NCBI GenBank assembly: GCA_900104855.1 | Contig: FNSS01000001.1 | Coordinates: forward strand, 7,263,001 to 7,327,000 | Source: Rhizobiales bacterium GAS188 | GTDB taxonomy: Bacteria > Pseudomonadota > Alphaproteobacteria > Rhizobiales > Beijerinckiaceae | Direction of reading: 5' to 3' | DNA: 64,000 bases | Shown here: positions 42,661 through 52,031 of the stretch, in pieces | Layout: every line of letters starts with the position of its first letter | Position numbering within the stretch: position 1 is the stretch's first letter | Program-made: the position numbers and the translations under genes | The notes under the pieces: generated by a model | Database searches by the model: none | What the model saw: only the letters and a program-made list of their open reading frames with translations | Told to the model about the DNA's origin: nothing

Positions 42661-43542
42661 CTACGCGAAGGCCAGCGCCGACCTCCTCTTGACCGCTCGC
42701 ACTGTGCGCCCGGCGCCAAGCGAGCCGAGCAGATCTTCCATGGTCATGACGGCATCCGCCATGCCGAGCGCCACCGCGCTCGACGCCGAGACGGTGCGGC
42801 CCTCGCCGAAACCGCCGCGCACGATCGCCTGCGTCGTCTTGCGGCCCTCGGCGACGGCCTTGATGAAGCCTGCATAACTGTCATCAACGCTCGACTGCAG
42901 GGCCGCACGGCCCTCGTCCGAAAGCGGGCCGAACGGGTAAAGCTCGGTCTTGTATTTGCCGGCCGAGACGACGGAAACGTTGACGCCGAACGAGCGATAC
43001 ATCTCCGAAACGTCCTGATGCATGGCGACGACGCCGATCGAGCCGACATCGGCCGAGGGCGCGACCACAAAGCGCGAGGCCTGCGAGCCGATCCAATAGG
43101 CGGCCGAGGCCGCGAGCGTGTCGGCGATGGCGATGACGCCCTTTTGTGCCGCCGCATCGCGCACCGCCTGCGCCGTCTCCGGCGTGCCGGACACCGAGCC
43201 GCCGGGTGAATCAATCGAGAGCACGATCGTCGACACGGAAGGGTCAGCTGCGGCCTGCGCCAGCTCGGCGCGCACCGAGTCCATGCCGCGCGAGGATGAA
43301 TACCAGCTATCCGAGGAGCGGCTCGTCAGCACGCCATGCAGCGGGATCACGGCGATTTGCGACGGCTTGCCCCCGGCCGCTCCAGCGCGTGCCTCGGGCC
43401 CATTCGCCGCGACCATCCGTATCACGGCGACTTGCGATGCGCTGGTCGAGGCGAAGAGTGCGAGGCGCGCCAGGTCGAGCGCATAGATGCCGGCCGGCAT
43501 GGGCCGAGAGGAGGCGCGCTCAGTTCGATGCTGGATCGTCAT
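42661..43542 (-). CDS. Prohead maturation protease, S49/ClpP-like
   Basis: 293 aa from MTIQHRTERASSRP (43542), preceded by GGGGGAA. The S49/SppA fold is evident: VIPLHGVLTSR, VLSIDSPGGSVSGTPE, TLAASAAYWIGSQA (probable catalytic Ser) and DVGSIGVVAMHQD. It would trim the capsid protein during head maturation. Overlaps the portal gene by 23 bases. Confidence 0.88.
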   Translation of the reverse strand: MTIQHRTERASSRPMPAGIYALDLARLALFASTSASQVAVIRMVAANGPEARAGAAGGKPSQIAVIPLHGVLTSRSSDSWYSSSRGMDSVRAELAQAAADPSVSTIVLSIDSPGGSVSGTPETAQAVRDAAAQKGVIAIADTLAASAAYWIGSQASRFVVAPSADVGSIGVVAMHQDVSEMYRSFGVNVSVVSAGKYKTELYPFGPLSDEGRAALQSSVDDSYAGFIKAVAEGRKTTQAIVRGGFGEGRTVSASSAVALGMADAVMTMEDLLGSLGAGRTVRAVKRRSALAFA

Positions 43543-44836
43543 TTGGGCGTGTTCCCCCATCTTCGGGCGGCGTGGCGGGATCTTCGGTCGGGGGCGGCGT
43601 CTCGTCGCCGGCCTCCTTCATGTTCAACGGCTCGAGATAAATGTCGCCGTTCTCGATCGAATTCAGATTTTCGAGGCGACGGATATCGTTGACCGAAAGC
43701 CACCCCCACTGCCGGCCGACCGCATAAGCGCCGTAGCGCGCCTTGATGTCGCCGCGCAGGAGCCCGGCGACGTTCAGCTCGAGGAAATACTCGTCGCTGT
43801 CGTCACCATCGCCGCCAGGGCGCAGAATGAGGTCGCGCTCGGCCGCCTGCTCGAAGCCATTGATGAATGGCGCCAGCGTGTAGACCACGAATTCCAGACC
43901 CTGAAACTCGATATTGGAGAAGGTCGCCCGGTTGAGGATGCCGACGCGGTGCGGCGGCATGTTCCACAAGCGGCACACCGAAAGCCCGGCGGCGTTCTCG
44001 CTTTCGTGGAATTGCGCCTCCTCGTTATTGACGTGGATCGGGTTATACTTGACCCCGAACAGCAACAACCGATCGCGGTGCCGGTTTGCGGCAGTCGAAC
44101 CCTCGCGCCAGGTCGCCAGGAAGTCCTTCTGATCTTCCTTCGATTTGAAGGTGCCGGGATGCTCCAGCGTGCCGCCGCTCATGCCGTTGTTGCGAAACCA
44201 GTCATCGCCATATTCGCGGATGGCGATGGCTCGGCCGAACACGTCGCGATGCGTATCGAGCATCGACTTCGCCCGCAGACCATCGGCCGTCAGCGGCGAG
44301 CGGCGGATATGCCAGATATCCGACTGATCGCGTGACACCCGTTCGTTGGTTTCCGGGTCGTTGAACGTATAGACGATCCGGCCATTCGAGGGGTTGCGCT
44401 TCACATCGACGATATTCGTTACTGGGATGTGGATCAGATCGGCGATGTCGCCGCTCGCGTCCTGGTCGATGCGATAGAAGGACTCGCGATCGAAGGCGAG
44501 ATCGCGAAACAGCTCCTCGCGGAATTCCTGGCTCGTCTGGCGATCGTTCGGCCGATCGTGCAACAGCCGATAGAGCGGATGATCGCGCGCCGGCTCCTTC
44601 TCGCCTTCCTTGCCGACACGCTTGAACACCATCAACGGCAGCGACGCCAAGGTGCCTGCGAGGTTCATCATCACGGCCTCGACGACATCGATACCGAGCG
44701 CGATGTCTCGGGTAACGAACACGCCGGAGCGCGACATGCCGCCGCCCGTATTCGGCGACCAGAAGCGTTCGTCATTCGGGTTCGGCCGAGGCATCAGGCC
44801 GATCGACGAGGCGAAGCGCTGGATAAGGCCGACCAT
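43520..44836 (-). CDS. Portal protein, HK97 family
   Basis: 438 aa, length normal for HK97-type portals. Features: MNLAGTLASLPLMVFKR, PLYRLLHDRPN, VTNIVDVKRNPSNGRIVYTF, DIWHIRRS, and a Pro/acid-rich C-terminal tail. It forms the dodecameric DNA channel at one vertex. Its start coincides with the last base of the terminase stop. Confidence 0.9.
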   Translation of the reverse strand: MVGLIQRFASSIGLMPRPNPNDERFWSPNTGGGMSRSGVFVTRDIALGIDVVEAVMMNLAGTLASLPLMVFKRVGKEGEKEPARDHPLYRLLHDRPNDRQTSQEFREELFRDLAFDRESFYRIDQDASGDIADLIHIPVTNIVDVKRNPSNGRIVYTFNDPETNERVSRDQSDIWHIRRSPLTADGLRAKSMLDTHRDVFGRAIAIREYGDDWFRNNGMSGGTLEHPGTFKSKEDQKDFLATWREGSTAANRHRDRLLLFGVKYNPIHVNNEEAQFHESENAAGLSVCRLWNMPPHRVGILNRATFSNIEFQGLEFVVYTLAPFINGFEQAAERDLILRPGGDGDDSDEYFLELNVAGLLRGDIKARYGAYAVGRQWGWLSVNDIRRLENLNSIENGDIYLEPLNMKEAGDETPPPTEDPATPPEDGGTRPNDDPASN

Positions 44837-46464
44837 CAGACGATCACCACAGCGCCGGAGCCGATATTCTCTTCCGCCGGCTCGCCATTGGTGGCGCAGA
44901 AGAGCCCCATGATGGCGCCGACAATGCCGTCGATCTTCTCCGACGACTTCTCTTTGGTCGGCTTGATGTTGTCGGCCGGGTCGCGCTCGATCGCGACATT
45001 CTTTGCCATCCAGCGCAACACGGGATGCGCGCCATGATCGAGCAGCCCCGAGATCACCAGCTGCTCGAAGAGCTTCGAGGGGGCCGAGAGCGACTGATAG
45101 CCCTGTCCGACCAGGCCGACAGGGATACCCTCATCCTGCAGCTCGACGGCCGTCTGCGTGGAATTCCAACGGTCGATGCCGAGCAGCTTGACGCTGAACT
45201 TCTCGGCGTCCTCGACGATCCGCTTGCGGATGACGCGATAGTCCGTGACGTTGCCCTCGGTCGTGAAGAGGGCGCCCTCCTTCTTGAAAAGGTCATAGGG
45301 CACACGGTCCCGCTTCACGCGCAGCTTCAACGTCCTCTCGGGCACCCAGAAGCGCGGGGCGAGGCGCCAGATGCCGCCCTCTTCATCGGGCGGGAACGCC
45401 CAGACGAGCGCCGCGATGTCCTGCGTCGAGGCGAGGTCGAGGCCTCCGAAGCATGGGCGCCCAACGAGCGCCGCCTCGTCGCGCCAATCGGTGACCTGGC
45501 ACGCGTCCCACGACTCGATCGTGAGCCAGCGGATGGCCTGCTCGGTCCACAGATTGAGGTGGTAGCGCTTGAAGTCGTTCTCGCGGCGCGGGCTCTCGGC
45601 CGCCTTCTTGGCCTCGGCCCGCATATACTCGGCGGTCGGCGAGACGCCGTAATTCGGATTGGCCTTCTTCCAGGTTTCCTCCGACTGCCAATCGTCCTTC
45701 TCGTCGGCGCCATAGATGACCACGAGCGTTTCGGGATCGTCGATGATGCCGTCGCGGATCTTGCAGCTCTCCTGCCACAGCTCCCAGCCATAGCCTTCGC
45801 CGATGATGCCGGCCGTCGAGATCAGGAATTCGAGCGGCTCGAGGCGGGCGCCGGTCGATTGGTGGATGAAGGTATAGAGCCGGTCATCCGGCCATTCATG
45901 CACCTCGTCGCCGATCAGCCCCGACATGTTCAAGCCGTGCTTGCCCTTCGGCCGGCCAGAGAGCGCCTTGAAGGCGCCCTGCGTCTGCGGGCAGAAGATC
46001 GACGTGGTCGGCGTCTCCAGCACGGCGGACAGCTCTTCGGACATGCCGACCATCAGCTGCGCCTTGTCGAAAACGATCTTGGCCTGATCCTCGTCGGCGG
46101 CGATCGAGTAGACCTCGGCCCCGAACAGGGCATCGCCGATCAGCATCAGGAGAGAAATGCCGGCCGCGAGCTCGGTCTTGCCGTTCTTGCGCGCGACCCA
46201 GACGATGCAGCGGCGATAGCGGCGCGTGCCGTCGGCGCGCTTCCACCCGAAGAGCGGACGCACGATGTCATGCTCCTGCCAGGCCGCAAGCACGAAGGGC
46301 TTGCCGGCCCAGCGATCCTTGGTGAGCTTCAGGTAGCGCGGAAAGAACTTGACCGCGGCGTCGGCCGCTGCCCCGTCATACCGGAAGCCCCGATCGTCGG
46401 GCGCGCGCACGGCGAGCGGTGACGTGGCGCTCTCGGGCGCGTCGAGGGTGTCGGATGCCAGCAT
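44836..46464 (-). CDS. terL: Terminase large subunit
   Basis: 542 aa. The ATPase part has a deviant Walker A (VARKNGKTELAAG) and Walker B with catalytic acid (GLIGDEVHEW). The nuclease part has GGLDLASTQDIAALVW and a later LLGIDRWNSTQTAVEL. It cuts and translocates concatemeric DNA. This P27/HK97-associated clade uses cos-type (3' or 5' extended) ends; the exact end type is not visible. Confidence 0.92.
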   Translation of the reverse strand: MLASDTLDAPESATSPLAVRAPDDRGFRYDGAAADAAVKFFPRYLKLTKDRWAGKPFVLAAWQEHDIVRPLFGWKRADGTRRYRRCIVWVARKNGKTELAAGISLLMLIGDALFGAEVYSIAADEDQAKIVFDKAQLMVGMSEELSAVLETPTTSIFCPQTQGAFKALSGRPKGKHGLNMSGLIGDEVHEWPDDRLYTFIHQSTGARLEPLEFLISTAGIIGEGYGWELWQESCKIRDGIIDDPETLVVIYGADEKDDWQSEETWKKANPNYGVSPTAEYMRAEAKKAAESPRRENDFKRYHLNLWTEQAIRWLTIESWDACQVTDWRDEAALVGRPCFGGLDLASTQDIAALVWAFPPDEEGGIWRLAPRFWVPERTLKLRVKRDRVPYDLFKKEGALFTTEGNVTDYRVIRKRIVEDAEKFSVKLLGIDRWNSTQTAVELQDEGIPVGLVGQGYQSLSAPSKLFEQLVISGLLDHGAHPVLRWMAKNVAIERDPADNIKPTKEKSSEKIDGIVGAIMGLFCATNGEPAEENIGSGAVVIV

Positions 46465-46467
46465 GGA

Positions 46468-47073
46468 TCAGTTCAGGCGCAGAAAGCCGAGAGGCCCGCG
46501 TGGGGCGGGGCTCTGGGGTTGCGGTGCAAGCGGGCCCGAAGGCTCGCCAGGCGGCAGCGCGGCGTCCGGCTGCGGCGCCGGCTCATCCTGCATGGCGCGG
46601 TCGCCGAAGAGGCCTCCAAAGGCGCCAGGGCGCTGAATCATCTTGGTCACGAGCGCATAGCGTGCGGCCGGGTTCAGGCCGAAGCGATCCTCGAGCTCGA
46701 CGAGGCGCTTCTCGGCATTGTCGCGAATGCGAACGAGAGGATGCATGCGCTTCATCGACCCGTTGCCGCCCGTGAGCGGAACGTCCTGCGTCATACCCTC
46801 CGCCTCGAGGGCGCGAGTGGCCGCGACCCAGTCCGCGAAGTGCTGGCAGTAACGGCCGAAGGCGCCGCGATCGACCGGCGCGAGTAGGCGCACTGCCGTG
46901 AGGTCCGGCGCGGTCGAGGCCCATACGTCATGCGCGACCTGGTCCCTGAGCCAGGTCGGCGGCGCGATGCCGGACGCAGGCGCAGTGAGAGCGGGCGTCG
47001 TCTCGGGCAGGCGCCGCTTGCCGGGGTTGCCGGCGGCGCGATTCGCCTCTGGAGACTTCGCGATCCGAGCCAT
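46468..47073 (-). CDS. terS: Terminase small subunit, P27 family
   Basis: 201 aa. The opening EANRAAGNPGKRRLPE is typical of the P27 group, followed by helices with VRLLAPVDRGAFGRYCQHFA and a Pro-rich C terminus. It recognises packaging sites and recruits the large subunit, whose gene starts three bases past its stop. Confidence 0.88.
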   Translation of the reverse strand: MARIAKSPEANRAAGNPGKRRLPETTPALTAPASGIAPPTWLRDQVAHDVWASTAPDLTAVRLLAPVDRGAFGRYCQHFADWVAATRALEAEGMTQDVPLTGGNGSMKRMHPLVRIRDNAEKRLVELEDRFGLNPAARYALVTKMIQRPGAFGGLFGDRAMQDEPAPQPDAALPPGEPSGPLAPQPQSPAPRGPLGFLRLN

Positions 47074-47222
47074 CGATCAGCACGCCTCACAAAAAAATGT
47101 TTCAGGAATTTCGCGCAACCCCGCGCCCGATTGAATGAACCGGTCCGCGGCTGAAAGCTGCAGAGATTTGACCCGCCCCTCCCCACCCGGCCGCCCCATA
47201 CGCAGGGATGCCATGGGCCGGG

Positions 47223-47591
47223 CTAGAGCTGACCGTCAGCGTCGTCGGTGTGCTCGCCGCTCCACTCCTCGCGCTGCTTGTCCCCGTCATGGCAGGGCTT
47301 GCAGAGCGATTGGAACGGGCCGGCGAAGAACTTGTCGGGATCACCGCGGTGCGGCTCGACGTGGTCGCACACCCGCGCCTCCCGCACGATGCCCCGCGCC
47401 ACGCACATCCGGCACAATGGCTCGATCGCCAGTTGATGCCGGCGGATGGATTGCCAGCGGGATGTCTTGTAGAGCGCTCGCCACGGCGACCGATCACGTC
47501 GACGCTGTTCGAACTCACGCTTGGCAGTTCGAACAGCAAAAACCGCACCCATAGTCCGGCGGGGCCGTAGTGTCATAGGCTTCATTGGCAT
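47223..47591 (-). CDS. HNH endonuclease
   Basis: 122 aa from MPMKPMTLRPRRTMG. The HNH core: PLCRMCVARGIVREARVCDH, then VEPHRGDPDKFF and LCKPCHDGDKQ, with two CxxC pairs for zinc and the catalytic His in the CDHV-E-H segment. In HK97-like phages such a gene adjacent to the terminases aids cos cleavage and packaging. Confidence 0.87.
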   Translation of the reverse strand: MPMKPMTLRPRRTMGAVFAVRTAKREFEQRRRDRSPWRALYKTSRWQSIRRHQLAIEPLCRMCVARGIVREARVCDHVEPHRGDPDKFFAGPFQSLCKPCHDGDKQREEWSGEHTDDADGQL

Positions 47592-47691
47592 GGCGCGTTC
47601 ATGGTTCCCATTGCGCCAATGAAAAAGCCCACCACGAATGTGATGGGCTGCGCCGCCGCGGATCGACCCGAAGCCTTGGATCAACCCCAAA

Positions 47692-47979
47692 TCAAATCCT
47701 TATGAACCATGACCAAGATGCAGGGAAGCGACCGCCGCGTCAAGCGGGCCGAGGCGCGCGGTAGTGGTCCATTTGAATTTCGGCTTTCGACCCATTGCCG
47801 ACCTTACGAAAGTCCGCTCAGGTGATCGCCGACCTCCGTCGCTGCCCAGATCGCGGTGACTGCGTTGCCCGCAGCGTCCAGGGAACCATCGTCGATCATT
47901 GAGTTGCGGGCTGATGTCTCAAGCGCTAGGTTTCAGTCTGCCGAAGTACCCTGAGCGCCACAAACTCTAAGAGCCCATT
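47692..47979. other. Intergenic region before the second membrane moron
   Basis: About 290 bp with no supported gene. It should hold the promoter of the plus-strand moron and perhaps the late-operon promoter reading leftward; the packaging site would be expected here or inside the HNH-terS interval. Confidence 0.4.
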
Positions 47980-48006
47980 GTGACTCTCGGAGAACGGAGG
48001 AATCTG

Positions 48007-49140
48007 ATGGCAAAAGTGGACAAATACACATCTTCCACTCAAGCTTCATCTTATCTTGCAATTATTCTTGCTATCACCTCTCTATTTTTGGCTGGCCACA
48101 GCATATTAACGAGCTGGCACGACCTCTATAAAGTAAGGCAATTACTGGCGTATTGGCTTGTTTGCGATGGACTTCAGGAGGAAGCAGAAGTAGGTCGAGC
48201 GTTTAACAATGACATTACAACATCCAAATTCGACCTTCCGGAGGATTGGAAAACCGGACGAATAAAATATTATGCTAAGCTCGGACTCGTAACACTGATA
48301 AAGCGGCTGAACGAGTACAATGTTTCGATCGCTAACCCGAGTTCGATCGCTATCCCGAGTGAAGATCAAGATGAACTAAGCGTATTTATAAATATTCCAG
48401 ACATGATTGACTGGACGATCACCATAAAGCAAAATGATTCGCTTTCTCGATTGTTCGTCGCTTTACCGGATTCTACCGTAGATTTATCCAAAAAACTACA
48501 ATCGTTATTGGATGAGATGAAAGCTGGCGCGAGCCCAGAAGAATTAAAAGCGATACATCCTTCATTTCTAGACGCCCGCATCACAGATCCTCGATTGTTC
48601 TCCTTGGGTATTGAAAAATACAAGACCGCTCTATACATAATTCAGTATTTTGGATCTTTTAGCTTCGATCCTGAGAATGCTGAGCAATTGATGCGAGGGT
48701 ATAGATCATTTGAAACTAAGATATATTCCACACAAATCAAAATACCCCTAGTTGATTTGACTCTCACTGTTAGTTTTGCGTTTTGGAGTCTAACAATTAT
48801 GTCTTCTATCGCATCTGTCGTTACCGCGACAAATGCGTCAATACTGAAAAGGGTAATATCAGAACCTAGAGAAGAACCGTGGTTTGTCTTAGACGCCCGT
48901 GGAGTAATATCGTCGGCCGTTGCGATAATTTGGTTGCTCGTTGCGTCATTTTCACCAATCGTGGCAATCTCCGCACACGCTTCCTACCTTATTTCCGGAA
49001 TAATAGCCGGAGACATTCCAAATTCGCTATTTGCCGGGGCCGTAGCGGCATTGTTCGTCGTAGCAGTATTTTCGAGTCGATTTGCGTGGCTGAGCTTTCG
49101 CTCATTGAGGGATGCCAGGCAGATAGCGTTGAGGACTTAA
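48007..49140 (+). CDS. Multi-spanning membrane-protein moron
   Basis: 377 aa from MAKVDKYTSSTQ. One N-terminal transmembrane helix (YLAIILAITSLFLAGHSI), a soluble domain of about 200 residues, then three or four helices (FAFWSLTIMSSIASVVTA, VAIIWLLVASFSPIVAI, FAGAVAALFVVAVF). It is strongly AT-rich compared with its surroundings, on the opposite strand to the flanking operons. It looks like a recently acquired lysogenic gene; exclusion or anti-phage function is a guess. No family recognised. An ATG nine codons upstream is also possible. Confidence 0.7.
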   Translation: MAKVDKYTSSTQASSYLAIILAITSLFLAGHSILTSWHDLYKVRQLLAYWLVCDGLQEEAEVGRAFNNDITTSKFDLPEDWKTGRIKYYAKLGLVTLIKRLNEYNVSIANPSSIAIPSEDQDELSVFINIPDMIDWTITIKQNDSLSRLFVALPDSTVDLSKKLQSLLDEMKAGASPEELKAIHPSFLDARITDPRLFSLGIEKYKTALYIIQYFGSFSFDPENAEQLMRGYRSFETKIYSTQIKIPLVDLTLTVSFAFWSLTIMSSIASVVTATNASILKRVISEPREEPWFVLDARGVISSAVAIIWLLVASFSPIVAISAHASYLISGIIAGDIPNSLFAGAVAALFVVAVFSSRFAWLSFRSLRDARQIALRT

Positions 49141-49313
49141 CAGCTGCTTCCGGTAGCTTTCCACCTCCACACGGATGTTGGAGGCCGCATTGGACGACAC
49201 ATCCGCGTCATTGGTGCCGAAGGACGGCTTTCCACCCATTGCGGTCATTCAAACAGACCCACTACCAATCGCGCACGGTGCCCGAAGCCATAAGCGCTTG
49301 CCGCAGCACGGTT

Positions 49314-50195
49314 TTATTTGCTTCTGTCTTTGCCTCGAGCTGGCTTCAAGACAGGTTGCCAATACGACTCACCGTCGATCAGGCTGGCAAGCACGCGAGG
49401 GCGTTTCGCTGCATCGGCGCCATCGATCCACGGCCGCTCACATACATCCATGGTGAGACGATGCTCGGTCAATTTCCCGTTCAGCGTCTCGACGAGCATC
49501 CTCAGCGCGTTTGTCCAAAGCTCGTATTCGGCGCGTGCTTCGCAGGCGAGAATGGGATCAGGCACGAGATGCTGCTTGCGATAGGCCCCCTTCTTGGGCC
49601 GCTTGCCGCGCTGGTCCCATCCATCAGCCTCGACTTCCCAATCAACGCCGGTCGCATTCGGCACGCGCACGAGCACAAACCATGCAGGAGCCGACGCGCG
49701 AGCGTTGCGGACATATTCGAGCCGAGGCGCCTCGTCGATCACCCAATCCGGCGCGGCGCCGAGGATCGCCCATCTCCGTAACAGCGACGCGAATCCGCCT
49801 TTCAGGATCGACCCGTCGCCGGTTCTCACGAAGAGCCGTTCCCGCACCCGCGACGCCACCTCGAATTGCAGTCCGGCGAGATCGCCATATTCGGCGAGCG
49901 GGTTCCAATCGGCCGTCCATTCGACGCTCGCGCGGTCCATCTCACCGATCGCGTCGTGGCAGATCAGCGCATCCTCATGCGGCGCTTGCTGCACGTAGCC
50001 GCCGACGATCGACACGACGCCGAATGAATTGATCGGCCTGCCGTCGTCGATCGTCTCGGTCATCAGCTCGCCTTGCCGGCTCACCGCATCCCAGCCGCGC
50101 ACCATGTTCTTGATCGCCAGCTCAGACGCCGCGCCCTTGGGCAGCTCATCGCGAAACACCCAGCGCAGGAAATCCTTCACGTCGATCGTTTTCAT
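49314..50195 (-). CDS. Phage protein of the replication operon, unknown
   Basis: 293 aa from MKTIDVKDFLRWVFRDELPK (50195); an upstream ATG at 50252 is in frame but the family-like sequence begins here. I recognise similar proteins next to primases in Hyphomicrobiales phages without known function. It is the last gene of the minus-strand replication operon, with the octamer array directly upstream. Confidence 0.7.
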   Translation of the reverse strand: MKTIDVKDFLRWVFRDELPKGAASELAIKNMVRGWDAVSRQGELMTETIDDGRPINSFGVVSIVGGYVQQAPHEDALICHDAIGEMDRASVEWTADWNPLAEYGDLAGLQFEVASRVRERLFVRTGDGSILKGGFASLLRRWAILGAAPDWVIDEAPRLEYVRNARASAPAWFVLVRVPNATGVDWEVEADGWDQRGKRPKKGAYRKQHLVPDPILACEARAEYELWTNALRMLVETLNGKLTEHRLTMDVCERPWIDGADAAKRPRVLASLIDGESYWQPVLKPARGKDRSK

Positions 50196-50453
50196 CTGGT
50201 GCACCCATGAGGGTCTAAGAGGGTTCATGAGGGTTATTCTGGCAACCCTCATGGCAGTTTTCGTTAAATGCTTCAGACACTTACTCTTCGTCTATGAGGG
50301 TTATGAGGGTTTACGGTCACGCTACATAAAGAGGGAAATGAAGCTCTACATGTAGCGGGGGGAAACCCTCATAACCCTCATACCCTCATAAGCCACTGAA
50401 ACTGTTCGCAAATTTCCATGAGGGTTGCATGAGGGTATGAGGGTTTGCGGCCA
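50196..50453. repeat. Octamer array ATGAGGGT (11 exact copies), putative replication origin
   Basis: Forward copies start at 50207, 50227, 50294, 50303, 50418, 50429 and 50437; reverse copies (ACCCTCAT) at 50245, 50365, 50374 and 50382. A near copy (AAGAGGGT) is at 50217. The array fills the gap between the primase-helicase gene and its downstream neighbour, a usual place for iterons of a phage or plasmid origin. Confidence 0.75.
50294..50381. repeat. Nested inverted repeat inside the octamer array
   Basis: A perfect 19-bp inverted repeat (ATGAGGGTTATGAGGGTTT at 50294-50312, complement at 50363-50381) encloses a second perfect 8-bp inverted repeat (CGCTACAT at 50320-50327, ATGTAGCG at 50350-50357). 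The whole could extrude as a cruciform or fold in single strands. Confidence 0.8.
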
Positions 50454-52028
50454 TCAATCCCTCGCATGCGCCTCGGCTCGCGCCTGCACATCGTCCCTGG
50501 CATCGACCATGGCGACCACAATATTCGGATAGACGCGCACCATCCCGTCGATACGTTCGATGCCGTGCATCGCCCGGATGCGCTCACGGAAGGCCTTGCC
50601 GAACCCGGTCGCCGAATAGTTCGGCGTGCCGTTGATGCGCGCATACTTCTCGTAATTCGCGTAGATCTCCGACGACTGCACCGGCTGCGCGCCCTTCACC
50701 ACTGTGATGCACTGGGTGATGAACTGGCCGACCGCATCGCTCTCCTCGCGATACTGCGCCGTCGCGGTGAGGATTGCGGCGGGCTCAGACAGGCCACCTT
50801 CGAGATAGGCGCACAGACCCTCGACCATCCAGGCGAGCACGCCGTCGCGTTCCTCCCAGAGCTTCTCGGCGAGCTCGCGGTCGCGCTCCTCCTTCGGGAT
50901 CGACACCTCGAAAGGGATGAGCCGCACGCGGCGCCAGATCCCCTCGTCTTGCCCTCGAATGATCGGCTTGTGGTTGCCCGAGAGCACGATCTTGTATTCG
51001 GGATCGAAATCGAAGAATCCCTGGTTGAGATGTCGTACCGTGACAGTCTCGCCGCCTGTCAATGACTTGACCAATGCCTCCGAGAACTTCACGCCCATTT
51101 CAGGCTCGGAAGCGCGCACGAAGCGCGCACCGGGAAGCCGCGCGAGGTCGGGCGTCGCTTCGCCGCCGCGACGTTGCGAGCCCTCGGCCGTTAGCGACGC
51201 GAATTGCAAGGTCACCGAATAATCGCCCATGATCGAGGCGACGAGATCGACGAAGGTCGATTTGCCGTTGGCGCCGGCGCCATGCAGGAAGACGACGATC
51301 TGCTCGCGCGTCAGGCCGGTGAGACAGTATCCGCAGAACAGCTTCAGGAATTCGCGCACGTCCTTGTCAGGCACGATCCGCTCGAGGAAGGCGAGGAATT
51401 GAGGCGCCTCGGCGTCGGGCTTATAGGCGGCCTCGCAAAGCTTGGTTATGCGGTCAGCAGGATCGTGATCCTTCAGCACCACCTCGGCGACGCGCTCGAC
51501 GACGCGGACAGTCAGCGTGCCATTGAGGCAGTTGAGCGTCAGCGGGTCGGCGTCGAGATCACCGGGCCCGGCCGAGGTGAAGGCGCCATCCGCGCCCCAA
51601 ACCGCTCCGCCGAAATGGGGCGCGGCTTCGCGCATCATGCCGGTGATGTTCGACGACTTGCCGGAGGATGACGCGAAGCGCATCAGCGCCTCGGCCTTGG
51701 CCATGATCTCCTTCTTCGCCTTGCCGTCATAGCCTTCGGCCTCATCGGCGACGGCGCGCGCCTCGGCGCGGATCATCTCCGTCGTATTCTGCGCCAAGGT
51801 GCGCGCGGCCTCATCGCCGCCCTCCCGGCGCCAGCGGCGTGCATCCCAGACGAGCCAGCCCATATTGCGGACGAACAGCACGCGGCCGGAATGGCGCGCC
51901 AGGAAGCGCTTGGCGTTGCCGATATCGTTGCGCGGCAGCTCGGCAAGCTCGCGATCAAGGGCGCCATCGCCGGGGGCGGCGACTTCGGCCGCGGCGAGCG
52001 CGGCGAGGACGGACGAGCGCTTGGCCAT
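50454..52028 (-). CDS. Phage/plasmid primase-helicase, P4/D5 family
   Basis: 524 aa. A D5-type N-terminal domain is followed by an SF3 helicase: Walker A in FLHGAGANGKSTFVDL, Walker B in the FVRASEPEMG region and motif C KIVLSGNHKPIIRGQDEG. It ends with a small winged-helix-like part. It would unwind DNA at the phage origin, for which the downstream octamer array is the candidate. Confidence 0.88.
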   Translation of the reverse strand: MAKRSSVLAALAAAEVAAPGDGALDRELAELPRNDIGNAKRFLARHSGRVLFVRNMGWLVWDARRWRREGGDEAARTLAQNTTEMIRAEARAVADEAEGYDGKAKKEIMAKAEALMRFASSSGKSSNITGMMREAAPHFGGAVWGADGAFTSAGPGDLDADPLTLNCLNGTLTVRVVERVAEVVLKDHDPADRITKLCEAAYKPDAEAPQFLAFLERIVPDKDVREFLKLFCGYCLTGLTREQIVVFLHGAGANGKSTFVDLVASIMGDYSVTLQFASLTAEGSQRRGGEATPDLARLPGARFVRASEPEMGVKFSEALVKSLTGGETVTVRHLNQGFFDFDPEYKIVLSGNHKPIIRGQDEGIWRRVRLIPFEVSIPKEERDRELAEKLWEERDGVLAWMVEGLCAYLEGGLSEPAAILTATAQYREESDAVGQFITQCITVVKGAQPVQSSEIYANYEKYARINGTPNYSATGFGKAFRERIRAMHGIERIDGMVRVYPNIVVAMVDARDDVQARAEAHARD

Positions 52029-52031
52029 CCG

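Noticed and set aside
50196-50453. CRISPR array
   Set aside because: Repeats are 8 bp, in both orientations and irregularly spaced, with no spacers of constant length and no cas genes.
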